In this document: positions 1 through 11,464 of the stretch, piece after piece
How positions within the stretch are numbered: position 1 is the first letter of the stretch
Layout of the letters: each line of letters opens with the position of its first letter
Assembly (NCBI RefSeq): GCF_907165205.1
Contig: NC_058193.1
Span: 33,183,521-33,247,520, forward strand
Direction of reading: 5' to 3'
DNA: 64,000 nt
DNA from: Coccinella septempunctata
Taxonomy: Eukaryota > Arthropoda > Insecta > Coleoptera > Coccinellidae
The notes under the pieces: model-generated
The model's input: only the letters and a program-made list of their open reading frames with translations
Told to the model about the DNA's origin: nothing
Databases searched by the model: none
Position numbers and translations under genes: made by a program

Positions 1-98
1 ATGAACACTCCCCCTAACCTCCATTGTATGAGCCCAACCATCAACCAAAGCCCACTCCATCTCCTCAAATCAAGAAAATATCGTGATTAACTTTTCAG

Positions 99-2765
99 GA
101 TCAAATAGTTTCGGCTATTCCGGCAACATGGGTGTTTGTCATACGGAAACACTCAACATCACCCTGTTCAGCGATAGGGGAACTGGATTTGGCATAGGCG
201 TTTCAGTGGGAGAACATACAGACAATAAGCCAGCAGATATTTTAATCTCCAGGATCGTCCCTGACTCCCCTGCATACAGGTATACCTTCGGTCTGCTAGT
301 GAAAGATTGAAAATCTCCTTTGCTACAGCTGATAATTTCTTTTAGGTGTGGATGCTTGCAGGTAGGAGACAGAATAACAACGGTCAACCATCAGTATAAC
401 CTCACCCTTCAAGAAATAACAGCAATATTAGATCGAGGAACCGAAATGAATAACGTATGTCAGGTAGCTCTGCAGGTAGAGTTCGATGTGGCAGACACAA
501 TAGTGCCTTCCAGTGGGATATTCACTGTAAAACTGGCGAAGAGGGGACCAGGGTTAGGAATCACGATAACCGGTAGGGTTGAACTCAAATTTAAATCAAT
601 GATAAATATCCCAATTGGTCACACCAAACGTTAAATCTCCATTTTCAGCATCCAAAGTGGCACCAGACGATCCTTTCATAATCTCAGAGATATGCAGGGG
701 CTCTATAGCCCACAGAACGGGTACCCTTCACGCTGGCGATCGGCTGTTGGCGATAGACAACCAAACCTTGACCCATCACACGGTCGAATCGGCCTTCGAC
801 ATCATAAAGCATTCGAGCAGCGATATTGTCACGTTAAAGATCGAAAAAACTGAGACTGAGGGTGATAACCTCTTCCTGGATAGCGTTGTGTACACCGTGG
901 AGCTTCACAGGTATGGAGGGCCACTGGGTATAACAATTTCTGGGAGCGAGAACACCAATGAGCCGATTATATTGTCCAGGATCACAGAAGGTGTGTATAT
1001 TGAATTTTGGCAAAGGTGTATTGTCCTTTTACAGGTACCAATCAAACAACGAGACGAAAACTTTTTGCTTGAAGTTTCCTAGTTCGAATCATGTTGGTTT
1101 ACCTATACCACAGCCGTCTCTATAGACCGCTGTGGTATATAGCTACTTTATCTTGGATCAACCTATGAATCTGCATGAAGACAGTGTTTTATGTAATCAG
1201 TTGTAAGAATTTCGCAATCAATCTCGTTGAAGTCCCAATTTTTCATATAATTCATTAATTTCAATCAGAATACATGATTTCTATAACCTAATCGCACCCT
1301 CCAAGTGTTATGATAGGGGGTGTAAAACATGTAGTCGATTGAAGGCGTTTCTGAAGGATAAAAAGTATTGATCTAGGTGGTCTCGCTGAAAAAACTGGAG
1401 CTCTTCACGTCGGAGATAGGATTTTGGCTATAAATAAGGAAAGTCTGGAACACAGACGACTATCTGATGCTATAAGACTCCTCCAAACCTCCGGGGATAG
1501 AGTCCAGTTGAAGATTGCTCGCAACTTAAAGCCAAAAGGTAAACTACCTCAACATCTACTGTTTTATTTCGATAGAATCTACCTACAGATATACGCTGAC
1601 TAAAGGAGGAACTTAATGCTAGATTCAATTTCCAGAATTCCGAACAGATTTCAAGATTGACTACTCCCCCGACTCCAGAGAAACGTCCAGCCTCATGGAA
1701 TCGCATCTGGATGATAGATGCGAGTACTCAAGCCCAGATGGAGTGATGAGTGTAGATAGTGCAGTACATTCCTGGGATAGCAATAATCCAGACAATGCCG
1801 ACAATACTACCGGTAATAACTAGTTAACTTGATGTTTTAGGAGTTTAATGTCAGCTTTTTCAGATATCAAAGACGGAGAAAGTCTCATGAGCGAACCGAT
1901 ATCGATACCATTCCCAGAGAAAGACTCCGCATCCCTTGATCAGAAGCACGATTCGCAGATACAGTTTTATTCCGATGCTGATGAGGTTTTCTGCCCAAGT
2001 CCCTTACCTTTGCCTAACTATAGCTACTCGCACTCGTACAAGTATGACACGACTCACTCTTACCAGCAGGTAACCTCAAATTTTGCCGCCATCTTGAAAT
2101 TTTTTGCGCGATGTCTAATTCATCATTTAAAAGTAACTTTAACTGAATATTGCAGTCAAACAACTTTATGAAGATGTACGGAGACGATTGCCTTGCTGGT
2201 CACGAGATATTTCACGTCACATTGTACAAAGATTCAATTTATGATGATTATGGCTTCAGTGTAAGCGATGGCCTTTATGAGAAAGGCGTTTATGTCAATA
2301 AAATCAGAAAAGATGGTCCTGCAGACATAGTTGGACTACTTAAACCTTACGATAGGATAATCCAGGTAGTTTTCATATATTTTCCACTAAATTTAAATAA
2401 ACTACTTCTAAAATTCTAGGTGAACGACACAAAAACTCAGGATTTCGATTGTTGCTTGACTGTCCCTCTTATAGCATCGGCTGGAGATAGAATTGAATTG
2501 GTAATCGCAAGAAATCCATACACCAATTGTTGTGAAAGGGTAAATTTTTAATTCGATTGCGTTTACCTTTATGCTCAATGATAAACTTTCAACAATGTTT
2601 GTTTTGATTTGAAAACTGCACTAGCATGATTAACTCAACACTCAACAATTATGGTAACTTGTATGAGGCTTAAATTAAGCATTCTTTTATTTTCAGGGAG
2701 AGCAAGATGGTTTCAATAAAAAAGTGTTTCCCAGCAATCAACATACCATAACGAAGACACTATAA
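99..2765 (+). CDS. Grip: Glutamate receptor-interacting protein (GRIP) homologue, 3' part, four PDZ domains
   Basis: This is the 3' part of a multi-PDZ scaffold that in animals clusters membrane receptors and adhesion proteins under the plasma membrane. I read nine coding exons: 99-279, 346-572, 649-990, 1377-1538, 1636-1812, 1864-2069, 2156-2365, 2420-2539 and 2697-2765. All have AG/GT borders and compatible phases, giving about 563 residues and a TAA stop. Carboxylate-binding loops of four successive PDZ domains are visible: GFGIGVSV, GLGITITG, PLGITISG and YGFSVSDG. The last two match GRIP PDZ6 (TVELHRYGGPLGITISG, then GGLAEKTGALHVGDRILAIN across an intron) and PDZ7 (EKGVYVNKIRKDGP, then VNDTKTQDFDCCL). 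A serine/acidic linker lies between them (exons 1636-1812 and 1864-2069). The protein ends in ...ITKTL. The 5' exons lie outside the window. An AATAAA at 2969-2974 could end the transcript. Family assignment is strong; the exact exon borders are inferred. Confidence 0.92.
1103..1142. repeat. Short hairpin in a Grip intron
   Basis: An 11-12 bp stem (CTATACCACAGC and its complement) encloses a loop of about 14 bases, inside the intron between the exons ending at 990 and starting at 1377. It may be a remnant of a small foldback element. No function is inferred. Confidence 0.4.
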
Positions 2766-4361
2766 TTCAAAAAAGAGCCAAATCCCAATTCTCAAAAAAC
2801 CTCTGTAAATGTTCTGATGATTTTTCAATAAGTGGAACTAAAAATGAGATATAAACAATCATTGTATAAAAATATTTATCTATGAATTTCATACACATTA
2901 TTTATAAAATACTCAACAATTTCTATTCTGTACATAATGACCTTTATAATATTATATTTCAAGCAACAAATAAACTTAACTTTCAGAAAACAAAGATACA
3001 TTCAATTGATCAAATAATCATTTTTCTAAATTATTTACAATAAATAATGATTAGTATGCTAATAAAAGAATATGCAAAGGTTATATAATCACACTCAATA
3101 AAAATTCAATACAATTTGAATAAGCTTCTAGTTGTATATAATATATACATTACACCTAATTATCAAGAAATATGAAAATATATTTCAGGAAAGCTCTAAA
3201 TAGTCTGGTAAATTCATATGCACGACCTTAAAGCATAATTTTCAGAGTAACAGAAAGTGAATAATTATCTAGAATTGAGTTAATCACGAATATATTTTGA
3301 TAATATTTGAGCGATATCAGGAGAAATGGACTTTAACCAAATATCCTTTTCATTTATTCTAAAAGGAACCATACGATATCAAGCTACAAAGCAATTTAAG
3401 ACAAAAAAACACTAATTACAAAAAATTACATGCACAGTTAAGTGCACTCATCAGATTAGATTCAATTGTGAATTTGGCAACCATTTTTTTGTATGACTAG
3501 TCGACAACAATAAATACTATGTACATCTAAATAATTTGAGAAAAACAAAAATAAAAATGTTATCAATACTATAGCTGCGATTTCGTTTCATGAAATGAAA
3601 AAATTTTGTAAATAGCTACTAATAAAAATTTCTAGATCTGTATCCAACTCAATAAGCAACATTTGGAATAAAAATTACATAAGCATTCCAAACAGGACTT
3701 GAATTTTAATCATGGAAACTATCTTATATTTCGTCCTAGTACAAAATAGTCTATCAAAATTTTGACTAATCTTCAAACACCACTTCAGAAAACAATTTAT
3801 TTATCAAATCTATTCTATTAATTTTTCTTTGTAGAGGAAATTCTTCATAAAGTTATAATCTACTTTTGAAATGATTCGAATAATTTCCCTCTGATGCATA
3901 TTCGTAACGTAGAAAACTTAAACCTCACATAAACGTATTCAAATTTTTTTCCTCAGAAAGTTTTAATAATTTTTAATCTTGTCAAATTTGATACCTATAG
4001 TAAGATTGAGCTAAATTTCTTGAGGTTGGTGCTCTAATTGTTCACAGTAACTGAATGAAAAGTTCTGAATGGATGAACACTTTCTCTGAAATAATTCTGC
4101 TAACGAGAAACTTTGAAAGCACAATGAATGATGAATTAATGTAAGTACTCTTATGAAAATTGGATTACATTAATAAATTAAAATAAAACAGGTACTTATT
4201 TAAAGAAAATTGGTAGTGTATAAAGAAAAAGTACACTTTAAATAATAGGAATACGTGAGATTCCATTGAATATTTTCAAGATCGTCTGTTTATTCATCAC
4301 TTAGCAGTTTTAATTTTTGCACAGAACAATATCTACTCTCAATTATCCATATTTCATGTAT
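2766..4361. other. AT-rich intergenic DNA between convergent Grip and SLC35E1 genes
   Basis: This stretch holds the presumed Grip 3' UTR (AATAAA at 2969-2974, with further AATAAA-like motifs near 3102) and, on the opposite strand, the presumed 3' end of the SLC35E1 transcript (AATAAA complement at 4289-4294). Apart from these it is very AT-rich. I see no gene, transposon terminus or clear repeat. Confidence 0.6.
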
Positions 4362-5722
4362 TTAGACACTAAAGAGTATATTGCTTCTTTGAAAATTTGC
4401 ATTGTACTGATACTTATTACTGTTATTATTCAAACCTTTCGAAGTAACATTACCATTAGGAATATATCCATTAGAAGATATGTTAGTCAATTTTCTATAA
4501 TCAATATTACCATTTGATCTATAGGATGGTAATATTGTACTTTTTCTTTCTGCTTGTCTTGCATCATATTTGGCCTAAAAAATTCAAACAAATAATGCAA
4601 TTGAAAATTTTAAGTATGAAATATCACAGCTAATGGGATGTCAACTTACCTTATTGTAGAATAAAACTCCTACAATGGCCATCATCATGCCAAATACATT
4701 GGTAAAGCTCACTGGATTCCCTAATACAAAAAGTGATGCAGCTATAACAAATATTCTCTTACTTGCATTGGCCACAGCATAAGTCAGTGGAGTTACTAGA
4801 GATAGGACACTAAAAGCAATTATATTTTGCAACCAGTTTAGTGTTCCATCAGCTAACAATAGGCCAAGTATTCTATAATCGTGATATGTCTGGAAAAACA
4901 TTGAAAACATGTTCATTATGCTGTGAATGCAAATGAATATATTACTTACTACTGTCTTATCCCCCAAAAGGGTAAAAAAGTCGCAGTATAACCATACTGG
5001 CAGGAACATACAAAGAGCGAGTCTACCTAGTATATGCAATAATCTCAAATGGTGAACACCAGTATCGTGTAACACTTTCTTAGAAAATATATTTTGCAAT
5101 GAAAACCCTAAGGTTGCTATGAGTGCACTTATTAACCCCATCATGTCAAAACTAACTTCAGTCAATGTCGCAATAGCAACACCTGGAACAGAAATAGATG
5201 GAAATAAGAATGAAATTTGTTATATTCGAAAAATCTATTACCTGTTATAATTGGAACTAAACTTAAGTACACCTGACAAGTTTGAGATTCTCCTAAAATT
5301 ATCCTTGAAAGGAGTACAGTAAAAAGAGGCATTGTGGCTTTTACTGAAAAAAGATTTGAATCCAAACAAAGTTATTTTGCAACAATAACTGCGTTACCTG
5401 TATGGGCATAAGAAACAGGAACTTTCCATATGCTAACATGAGAAAATACTGAGGAAGTAAACTTGCCAAAAGCAAGAGGAACTATTAACTTGAAGTAATA
5501 GTTCCAAGACATATCTGCATACTTTCTCACACCCAATATATTGAAAAAGGGCTCACTGAAGACTGTTATGGATAACAACTGCACCATCGTCATCGTCATA
5601 GGGTATGGAAAATCATTTAATAGCATTTTCCCAATAACATTATTGGATGAACTAACGATGTACCACGAAAAACAGAGGCCTAAAATGATCAAAACTTCCC
5701 TAGAGTGCCTAGCATCAGCCAT
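4362..5722 (-). CDS. Solute carrier family 35 member E1-type nucleotide-sugar/triose-phosphate transporter homologue
   Basis: A polytopic membrane transporter of the drug/metabolite (TPT/NST) superfamily. The human SLC35E1 substrate is not firmly established, so none is assigned here. Five exons on the minus strand are 5722-5398, 5343-5242, 5182-4950, 4889-4650 and 4574-4362. Phases join in frame to give 370 residues starting MADARHSREV and ending ...NILFSV. Diagnostic stretches are VSYAHT/VKATMPLFTVLLSRII across the first splice, LISALIATLGFSLQNIFSKK, and the C-terminal NASKRIFVIAASL...LFYNK. Many hydrophobic segments are consistent with about ten helices. The fourth intron is only 60 bp, divisible by three and open, so its retention would add 20 residues; I treat it as an intron because the spliced protein aligns better with the family. 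An AATAAA at 4294-4289 (minus strand) lies 68 bases past the stop. The last exon encodes an Asn/Ser/Tyr-rich cytosolic tail that is poorly conserved. Confidence 0.92.
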
Positions 5723-6045
5723 TTTTAACAGCTGTGCTGGATGTTGTGGCTGTTTTCACTTTCTAGGACAGAATTTCGAATGTTTTGAATGTTTCAGAAC
5801 AGCCTTCAGCGAAATTCCATCCTTTCGCATGTTTGACATGTAATCTGACGTACGTCATGTGTACGTGTCAAATAATAACCTAAAAAAAATTGACAGAACA
5901 TAAAACAAATCTCTCCTCTTCTTGAACTTGGCCATCAAAATATAAAAGGCGCCATCAAAAATATTCATAAAGTTGATTGTGAATTGTGTTTATTTTTTGA
6001 AAAACTTAAAGGACATATATGGTAAGCACCTTCAATAATCTTACA
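5723..6045. promoter_or_regulatory. Compact spacer: SLC35E1 upstream region and DHX35 3' end
   Basis: Both flanking genes read on the minus strand, so this 323-bp gap must contain the promoter and 5' UTR of the SLC35E1 homologue and the 3' UTR of the DHX35 homologue. The complement of AATAAA at 5989-5994 lies about 50 bases beyond the DHX35 stop and is a good poly(A) signal. No TATA box is evident on the relevant strand, so promoter position is only inferred from context. Confidence 0.5.
5989..5994 (-). terminator. Poly(A) signal of the DHX35 homologue
   Basis: AATAAA on the minus strand, 52 bases downstream of the stop codon at 6046. The spacing is typical for a cleavage and polyadenylation signal. 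Confidence 0.6.
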
Positions 6046-8097
6046 TTAACAGTCCCTATAAGAAGTTCTGTAATAGAAATGTGGTGCTAGTTCTAATAAC
6101 CATTCATCTTGGATAGCCGTAATGTCTTTCATATAAAGTTTTTTAGTATGTAGAACTTCGCAAAAAATCACCCACTGTGGTTGAGTGATAGTGTATAAAG
6201 CACTATCTGGATTTATATACAGATCAATATCACCCCTTATTGTTTTATATACACCAGAATGATGCAAATATGCAGCATTTGGAAACAAACCACTCACTAA
6301 ACATCGCTGTATCAAGGTTGTGCAACCAGATGCAGAAATTATAGGGATACCATAATTATTCAAAACTTTCTCCAAACGTTTACGAATTTCCAGAACACGT
6401 TTCATACTCTTATAACTGATGAAGTTTTTGTGACAGAACTCACTCGACATTTCACTCTGGATGAAACCATTGTATACGTTTAAATATGTCATCAAATCTC
6501 CTTCTTCGACTTCAAATAATCGTCTCCTAATTCTCGCTTTGATGATTGAAGTTCCTGTAGATGGTTTGGTGAAAATTGTTTCGACTTGTAGTATAGAAAT
6601 TATAGTTAAAATCTCTTCTGAACAACCGAATTCTCCAGAATTCAATAATATTTTTGAATACATTGGATCCAAGGCAAATTCTGCCATGCTAAATCCTAGT
6701 GGTTTGGTTAATTCACCATTTATGTCAATTGCATCTAGAGCATATAAGATTTCCAAAGCACTCCTTAAGTTTTTGACTGGGGGTGGGTTTGGAAATTTGA
6801 AATTTAATATATTCTTTATACCTAGCGCTTTCAAATGTAATATAACAGATGTTAAACTAGTTCTTACAATTTCTGGTGGGGTGCTATCAGGAAGCTTATT
6901 GAAGTATTCTTCTTTGTATAACCTGTACACTTTACCAGATCTCATCCTCCCTGCTCGACCAGCTCTTTGATTTGCAGAAGCCTTACTAATTGGTAGTATG
7001 ATCAAACTGTCTGTATGAGTATCAATGTTGTACCATCGCAATTTTACAAATCCACAATCGATAATGTGAACAATTCCAGGGATTGTTACAGATGTCTCAG
7101 CAATGTTAGTTGCCACAACAATTTTTCTGTAGCCTTCAGGAGGTGGTTTAAAAACTTTCAATTGATCATGGTATGGTAAGGTTCCATGCATTGGGCAAAC
7201 AATTATTTTGTTCTTCTTCTTTTCCTCCTCAATATTGTTTGCATGCTCCGAAAGTAATTTTGAAGCTCTATCAACTTCTTCAACACCTGTTAAGAAGATC
7301 AATATGTCTCCAGATTCCTTAGAAGCATTTATCTTGATTGCAGTATCGACACTGGATTGGATATAACATGGAACAGGTTCTGCTAAATAATATATGTCTA
7401 CTGGATATTGCCTACCCTGAACAGATAGTATAGTAGAAGTCTCTTTTTGATTTGGATTTCCAAAGTTGAAAAAATCTTTCAAATACTTGGCATCTAAAGT
7501 GGCAGAAGCAACTATCAATCGTAAGTCATTCCTTTTCTTCAGTATTTTCTTGAAGAGTCCCATTAGAATATCTGTATAAAGAGTACGCTCATGAACTTCA
7601 TCCAACATAATTGCTGAATAACTCTTTAATAATGGATCTGTCATTAATTCTCTCACTAGAATTCCTTCAGTCATATACTTTATTTTTGGTTTGTTATAAC
7701 AAGCATCAAATCTGACGGCATATCCTACCATATCGCTCTGTACAAGTGAACCAGTTTCATCTGCAACTCTGTTCGCCAGAGATATAGCAGCAACTCGCCT
7801 AGGTTCACATATTCCTATTTGACCGGGCCATTCTGCTTCAACCATGTATTGTGGAATTTGGGTACTCTTTCCGCAGCCCGTCTCTCCGACCAGAATAAGA
7901 GTCTGATACTTTTCTAGCAAATATAAGATGTGATTTCTATTCTCGAAGATCGGCAACCTCTTCCTTTGGGTTTCAATCGACTGGGAAACGAATCTGTTGT
8001 ATACGAAATTCGTTGCTTCTACGGTTGTCGACTCGTCCTTGTCCAGGTAGCTAGTTGATTCAGATGGTTTCATAAACCTTGGTTTGAAGTCACCCAT
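6046..8097 (-). CDS. DHX35: DHX35-type DEAH-box RNA helicase
   Basis: An ATP-dependent RNA helicase of the DEAH/RHA family; DHX35 is a nuclear protein associated with spliceosomal C complexes in animals. The gene is a single uninterrupted exon. I start it at MGDFKPRFMK (8097), giving 683 residues, close to the usual length of about 700; the open frame runs 36 codons further upstream but that extension is hydrophobic and unlike the family. Visible motifs are I GETGCGKST (residues about 71-79), Ia PRRVAA (about 99), Ib TEGILVRE, II DEVHERT (about 166-172), III SATLDA, V VATNIAETS and VI QRAGRAGR. They are followed by the winged-helix/ratchet region (PLGFSMAEFALDPM) and the OB-fold end (YITITQPQWVIFCEVLHT-like, then AIQDEWLLELAPHFY). 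Motif II reads DEVH rather than DEAH. The C-terminal basic tail of vertebrate DHX35 is absent. It lies 323 bp upstream of SLC35E1 on the same strand; joint regulation is not implied. Confidence 0.95.
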   Translation of the reverse strand: MGDFKPRFMKPSESTSYLDKDESTTVEATNFVYNRFVSQSIETQRKRLPIFENRNHILYLLEKYQTLILVGETGCGKSTQIPQYMVEAEWPGQIGICEPRRVAAISLANRVADETGSLVQSDMVGYAVRFDACYNKPKIKYMTEGILVRELMTDPLLKSYSAIMLDEVHERTLYTDILMGLFKKILKKRNDLRLIVASATLDAKYLKDFFNFGNPNQKETSTILSVQGRQYPVDIYYLAEPVPCYIQSSVDTAIKINASKESGDILIFLTGVEEVDRASKLLSEHANNIEEEKKKNKIIVCPMHGTLPYHDQLKVFKPPPEGYRKIVVATNIAETSVTIPGIVHIIDCGFVKLRWYNIDTHTDSLIILPISKASANQRAGRAGRMRSGKVYRLYKEEYFNKLPDSTPPEIVRTSLTSVILHLKALGIKNILNFKFPNPPPVKNLRSALEILYALDAIDINGELTKPLGFSMAEFALDPMYSKILLNSGEFGCSEEILTIISILQVETIFTKPSTGTSIIKARIRRRLFEVEEGDLMTYLNVYNGFIQSEMSSEFCHKNFISYKSMKRVLEIRKRLEKVLNNYGIPIISASGCTTLIQRCLVSGLFPNAAYLHHSGVYKTIRGDIDLYINPDSALYTITQPQWVIFCEVLHTKKLYMKDITAIQDEWLLELAPHFYYRTSYRDC

Positions 8098-9739
8098 GAT
8101 GTTGGCGAATGTGTACACAGTCAAAAATATCACATTATTTTTATTTGATAATTGGACATTGAAATCTTTTCTAACCTCAACAAACAAAAACAATGACAAA
8201 AGCATAGACGTAAATTTTATAGATCTATGGTCGGAAGTGACATTTCGCCGGTATCAGAAAATGTAACGACTAGGACTAGCGCTTTAATTGATATATTGTA
8301 TATATATGCTTTTTGAATATTTCGAGGTCGTTCATGTTTATTTTTCATGAAATTTTTTGCATATTCTCTGCGCCTGGCAACTACGATAGGCAATCAATCA
8401 TACAAAGCTTGTATTATGGCCTAGTATGATGTGTTGCCTATATCGATATTTTCACGGCGCTCTTCTAATAAAACATTGAAGTCAATATTGTTCTTTATTC
8501 AATTTCCGTGGCTCATTCGTTCAGAATAAATAATTTTTCAATATAAAGCTCTGCCATACAGCAGAAAAATTATTAGTGTTGCTCTTTCTCAAGACTTCAC
8601 CAACGCCTGACAAATGGGAGCGGCAACTACACATACAACGCTAGTATGAGGTACTAGTATGATGTGTTGCCTATACTAGTATTTTCACGGCGCTTTGAAC
8701 GTTGCCTTCAATATAATATATCTAAGTAAAATTATGTAGAATTATTTTTGTCGAATATTTAAAGTATCTAATATCGTTGTTGTTGGACATTGTAGCCCAA
8801 TATAACCTACCTATTTCCTAAATGGAAATGGCAGATGGCTGTTTACCGTATGTAAATCCATTAACAAAATCAAATAGACTTTGAATAGGTGGGGTGCTGT
8901 AAAGTTGATTCAAGGTGTAAACTATATTGATATGGGTAGGTAGGTACGTTATACCTACCTACCAATATGTTTGAATTCTGATATCAAGATATAATGATGC
9001 GTATGCGAGCTGTAATTCGAAGCTTTTCTTTTAAACATGAAAGAATTCCTTCTGTGTATAATAATTGATAGGTTGCTTCGAATTTCCCGCTACAATAATG
9101 GGGCGAGTTGAAAAAAACAGTGAAACTTACATTCCTGAAAAGATGGCCATTAATTGGATTAAAAATTATCAAAGGGATGGTAAACTAACTCAATTTTCAT
9201 TTTCGGAACATGAAGTAGTGATTCGTGATTCAAAGAAAGAATAACGTTTAGTAAGAGTTGATACTCTTTGGTTTAGTCAAAGAAATTCAACCTTCAAAAT
9301 GACATAGAAAGCAGTGAGTGCATGAATTATCTAATACTCAATGGTCCGTAACACCATTAGGAAGCCGAGACTAGACGAGGGTTTTCGATATACTCGAAGG
9401 AAAAGTAACCTTGTTCTAGGTTCTAGGAAAATCTGTATAGGCCCCAGATTTGCAATATTTCAAGCCTACACAGGTACATTTTTCCGGTACTGACCCATAA
9501 ATAAAAAAGATCCATCGCTAGAAACTATTCTATGTTTTTCGAAATGACAATTTCAAAGTGATCGTGACAAAATCAAATCCCTATCGAAAATGATAGTACG
9601 AAATGAAAAATCTCCAGTTGCGATCTTCCACATGAACAATTTCCGTTGAAATCGAACAATTGCGAACGGTATAAACCCCGAACATGGACAAAACGATCGG
9701 GAATGAAACAGACCATCGACTCCATCCCTAAAACCGTCG
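8098..9739. other. Intergenic region with the DHX35 promoter side and a duplicated 41-bp motif
   Basis: The first 100-200 bases must contain the 5' UTR and promoter of DHX35. Beyond that there is no convincing gene. A motif of about 41 bp (CTAGTATGATGTGTTGCC followed by TATTTTCACGGCGCT) occurs at 8421-8461 and again at 8654-8694 in the same orientation. The rest is AT-rich with simple TAGGTAGG-like runs near 8935-8960. Confidence 0.5.
8421..8694. repeat. Two direct copies of a motif of about 41 bp, 233 bp apart
   Basis: The copies at 8421-8461 and 8654-8694 differ only around the middle (TATCGATA versus TACTAGTA). Each copy is preceded by a short 'GCAACTAC' segment. This could be the two ends of a degraded element or a local duplication upstream of DHX35. 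Confidence 0.5.
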
Positions 9740-10066
9740 ATGCACCGTGACGCCGAGCCCCCAGGGGTGGAGATCGCATCCAGCATGCCCGCATCCTACG
9801 GTAACATCGCCATCGAGATCCTGTTGGCCCTCTGCCTTTTCGTGATCCTATTCGTCGGCATCATGGACGTCGCCTACATCCTACTGGAACTGGTGTCCTT
9901 GCTCCTGTTCATCTTCGTGACCCTGTACTTCCTCTTCATCGACTTCTCGATCACGGTCCTCATATTGGCCTTTATGGGGTTGAGCCTCTTCGTGTATTTC
10001 TGTTTTTTGCTGATTGCGGTTGGCGTGAATTCGTTTGTGTCCCTTATTGCACCGATAGTGAGGTGA
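9740..10066 (+). CDS. Small unrecognised membrane protein, about three transmembrane helices
   Basis: A 108-residue open frame, MHRDAEPPGV to ...SLIAPIVR, that I do not recognise. After a polar start of about 22 residues there are three strongly hydrophobic segments, around residues 23-48, 51-68 and 70-97, with single acidic residues (Asp43, Glu50, Asp68) near the turns. The reading frame is markedly GC-richer than its surroundings and favours C/G at third positions, which is unlike intergenic DNA here and supports real coding. An AATAAA at 10123-10128 lies 57 bases after the stop, so it looks like a complete gene with its last or only exon here. An in-frame upstream ATG at 9683 is closed by a stop after 15 codons, so 9740 is the likely start unless an upstream exon is spliced in. 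No function is proposed. Confidence 0.6.
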   Translation: MHRDAEPPGVEIASSMPASYGNIAIEILLALCLFVILFVGIMDVAYILLELVSLLLFIFVTLYFLFIDFSITVLILAFMGLSLFVYFCFLLIAVGVNSFVSLIAPIVR

Positions 10067-10246
10067 GGCGGTCGTCGATATGAAGATTTTTGTCGTTTAA
10101 AGTGTTTATGTCGACTGGAGGAAATAAAAACATGATATCTGCAGCATTTTGGCTATTATTTCCTATGATGAACCTTTGACTTCGAGCATGGTTGAAAATA
10201 CACGGCTCGAAAATTGAAATGAATAATTTGCGTATCTACATATATA

Positions 10247-10791
10247 CAGGATGTCCCAAAACTAGTTAATCAAACGTCACACCACGATAGAGTAGATCAA
10301 ATACTATATCGAATGACATTAGTTGAGCGAAAATGTACCGATTGTGAAAAAACCTAACCTAAAGTTGCCGATTTTCGAACTTTTTTTTCAATCACAAGGC
10401 CAATTTGTGATTAAGGATAGCGTTTTTCTCCCATATTATCACCCCTATAGAGGGAGTTTATTCTGAGTAATAAAAATCATGTAGAAAAAACAATTGTTTT
10501 AATTTACATTTACTTAGGTTATCGATTAACTACTTGAAATGATTTCAATTAGGGGAGATAAAAAAATAATCTTAGTTCAATATAATTTAAAATCAATATC
10601 CTTTCTCACAAACTGGCCTGCAATTAAGAAAAATAGTTCGAAAATCGGCAACTTCAGGTATTTTAATAGAATTCTGATTGTTTTGGAAACGTTACATTTT
10701 CGTTGAACTAATGTTGGTGTCATTTGATAATATTTGCATGGTCTACTCTATCGTGGTGTGACGTTTGATTCACTAGTTTTGGGACACCCTG
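10247..10791. mobile_element. R2 inverted-repeat element (MITE-like), complete
   Basis: Termini CAGGATGTCCCAAAACTAGT and the complement of CAGGGTGTCCCAAAACTAGT, both followed by the same segment (ATCAAACGTCACACCACGAT), make inverted repeats of about 80 bp. The element is 545 bp with TA on both sides and no coding capacity. It starts about 120 bp after the poly(A) signal of the small membrane protein gene. Confidence 0.8.
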
Positions 10792-10803
10792 TATAATAAT
10801 ATG

Positions 10804-11461
10804 CAGGGCGAGCATTTAACTCGTACAAATATTTCAACAGTAGATTCTTGAAGTCAAAAGAAACACTATTTTCCTATACCATTTTTTCCGATTTGGCCCT
10901 GATAAAAAGATATTGCCATTTTAAGTTTTTATAATAATAATAATAATAAAAATTACCTTCAGAATAATTAGCTTAATTTGTGATACTTCACATCTGTGGA
11001 TCTTAAACAGAATTGAGTTCAGCCAAAATTCCCAATTTTTTAACGTTAAATTGCTCAAAAACGGCGCATTATACGAGAAAATATAAGGAATAATTTAATT
11101 TTACAAAACGTTCAAATATTCATTAGATACCGTCCAACTTAGTTTCAAGAGTTGGGTTCTTTGAATTTTTGGTATTTTTATGGTACGTAATGGGCATAAT
11201 TAGAAAACTGGAAGGCGTAGGTGATATCTTGTGTTCCAAAAAGATTCATCAAATAAATGAAGAATTATATTACGAAATTCATTTCATTTGATGGAACCGT
11301 TTGTGAAATAGAAATAAAAATAATTTTTTTCATGGTTTTTCAAAACAGCCTGTATCTTTCAAACCGTGCCGATTCGGAAAAAATGGTATGAGAAAAAAAT
11401 GTTTCTTTTGACCTCAAGAATCTACTGTTAGAATATTTGAACGAGTCAAAGACTCACCCTG
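10804..11461. mobile_element. R1 element, copy a, essentially full length
   Basis: About 658 bp, bounded by CAGGGCGAGCATTTAACTCG on the left and the complement of the R1 end (ACTCGTTCAAATATTCTAAC region) on the right. Each end continues into the shared subterminal segment containing GATTCTTGA(G/A)GTCAAAAGAAAC. Non-coding. It contains an (ATA)n run near 10930-10950. Confidence 0.75.
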
Positions 11462-11464
11462 TAT

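Noticed and set aside
1082..1092. A tRNA gene suggested by AGTTCGAATC
   Set aside because: No matching acceptor, D or anticodon arms within the expected distance.
6461..6970. A 169-codon + strand frame
   Set aside because: It lies wholly within the opposite strand of the DHX35 homologue, whose motifs are unambiguous; it is a shadow.
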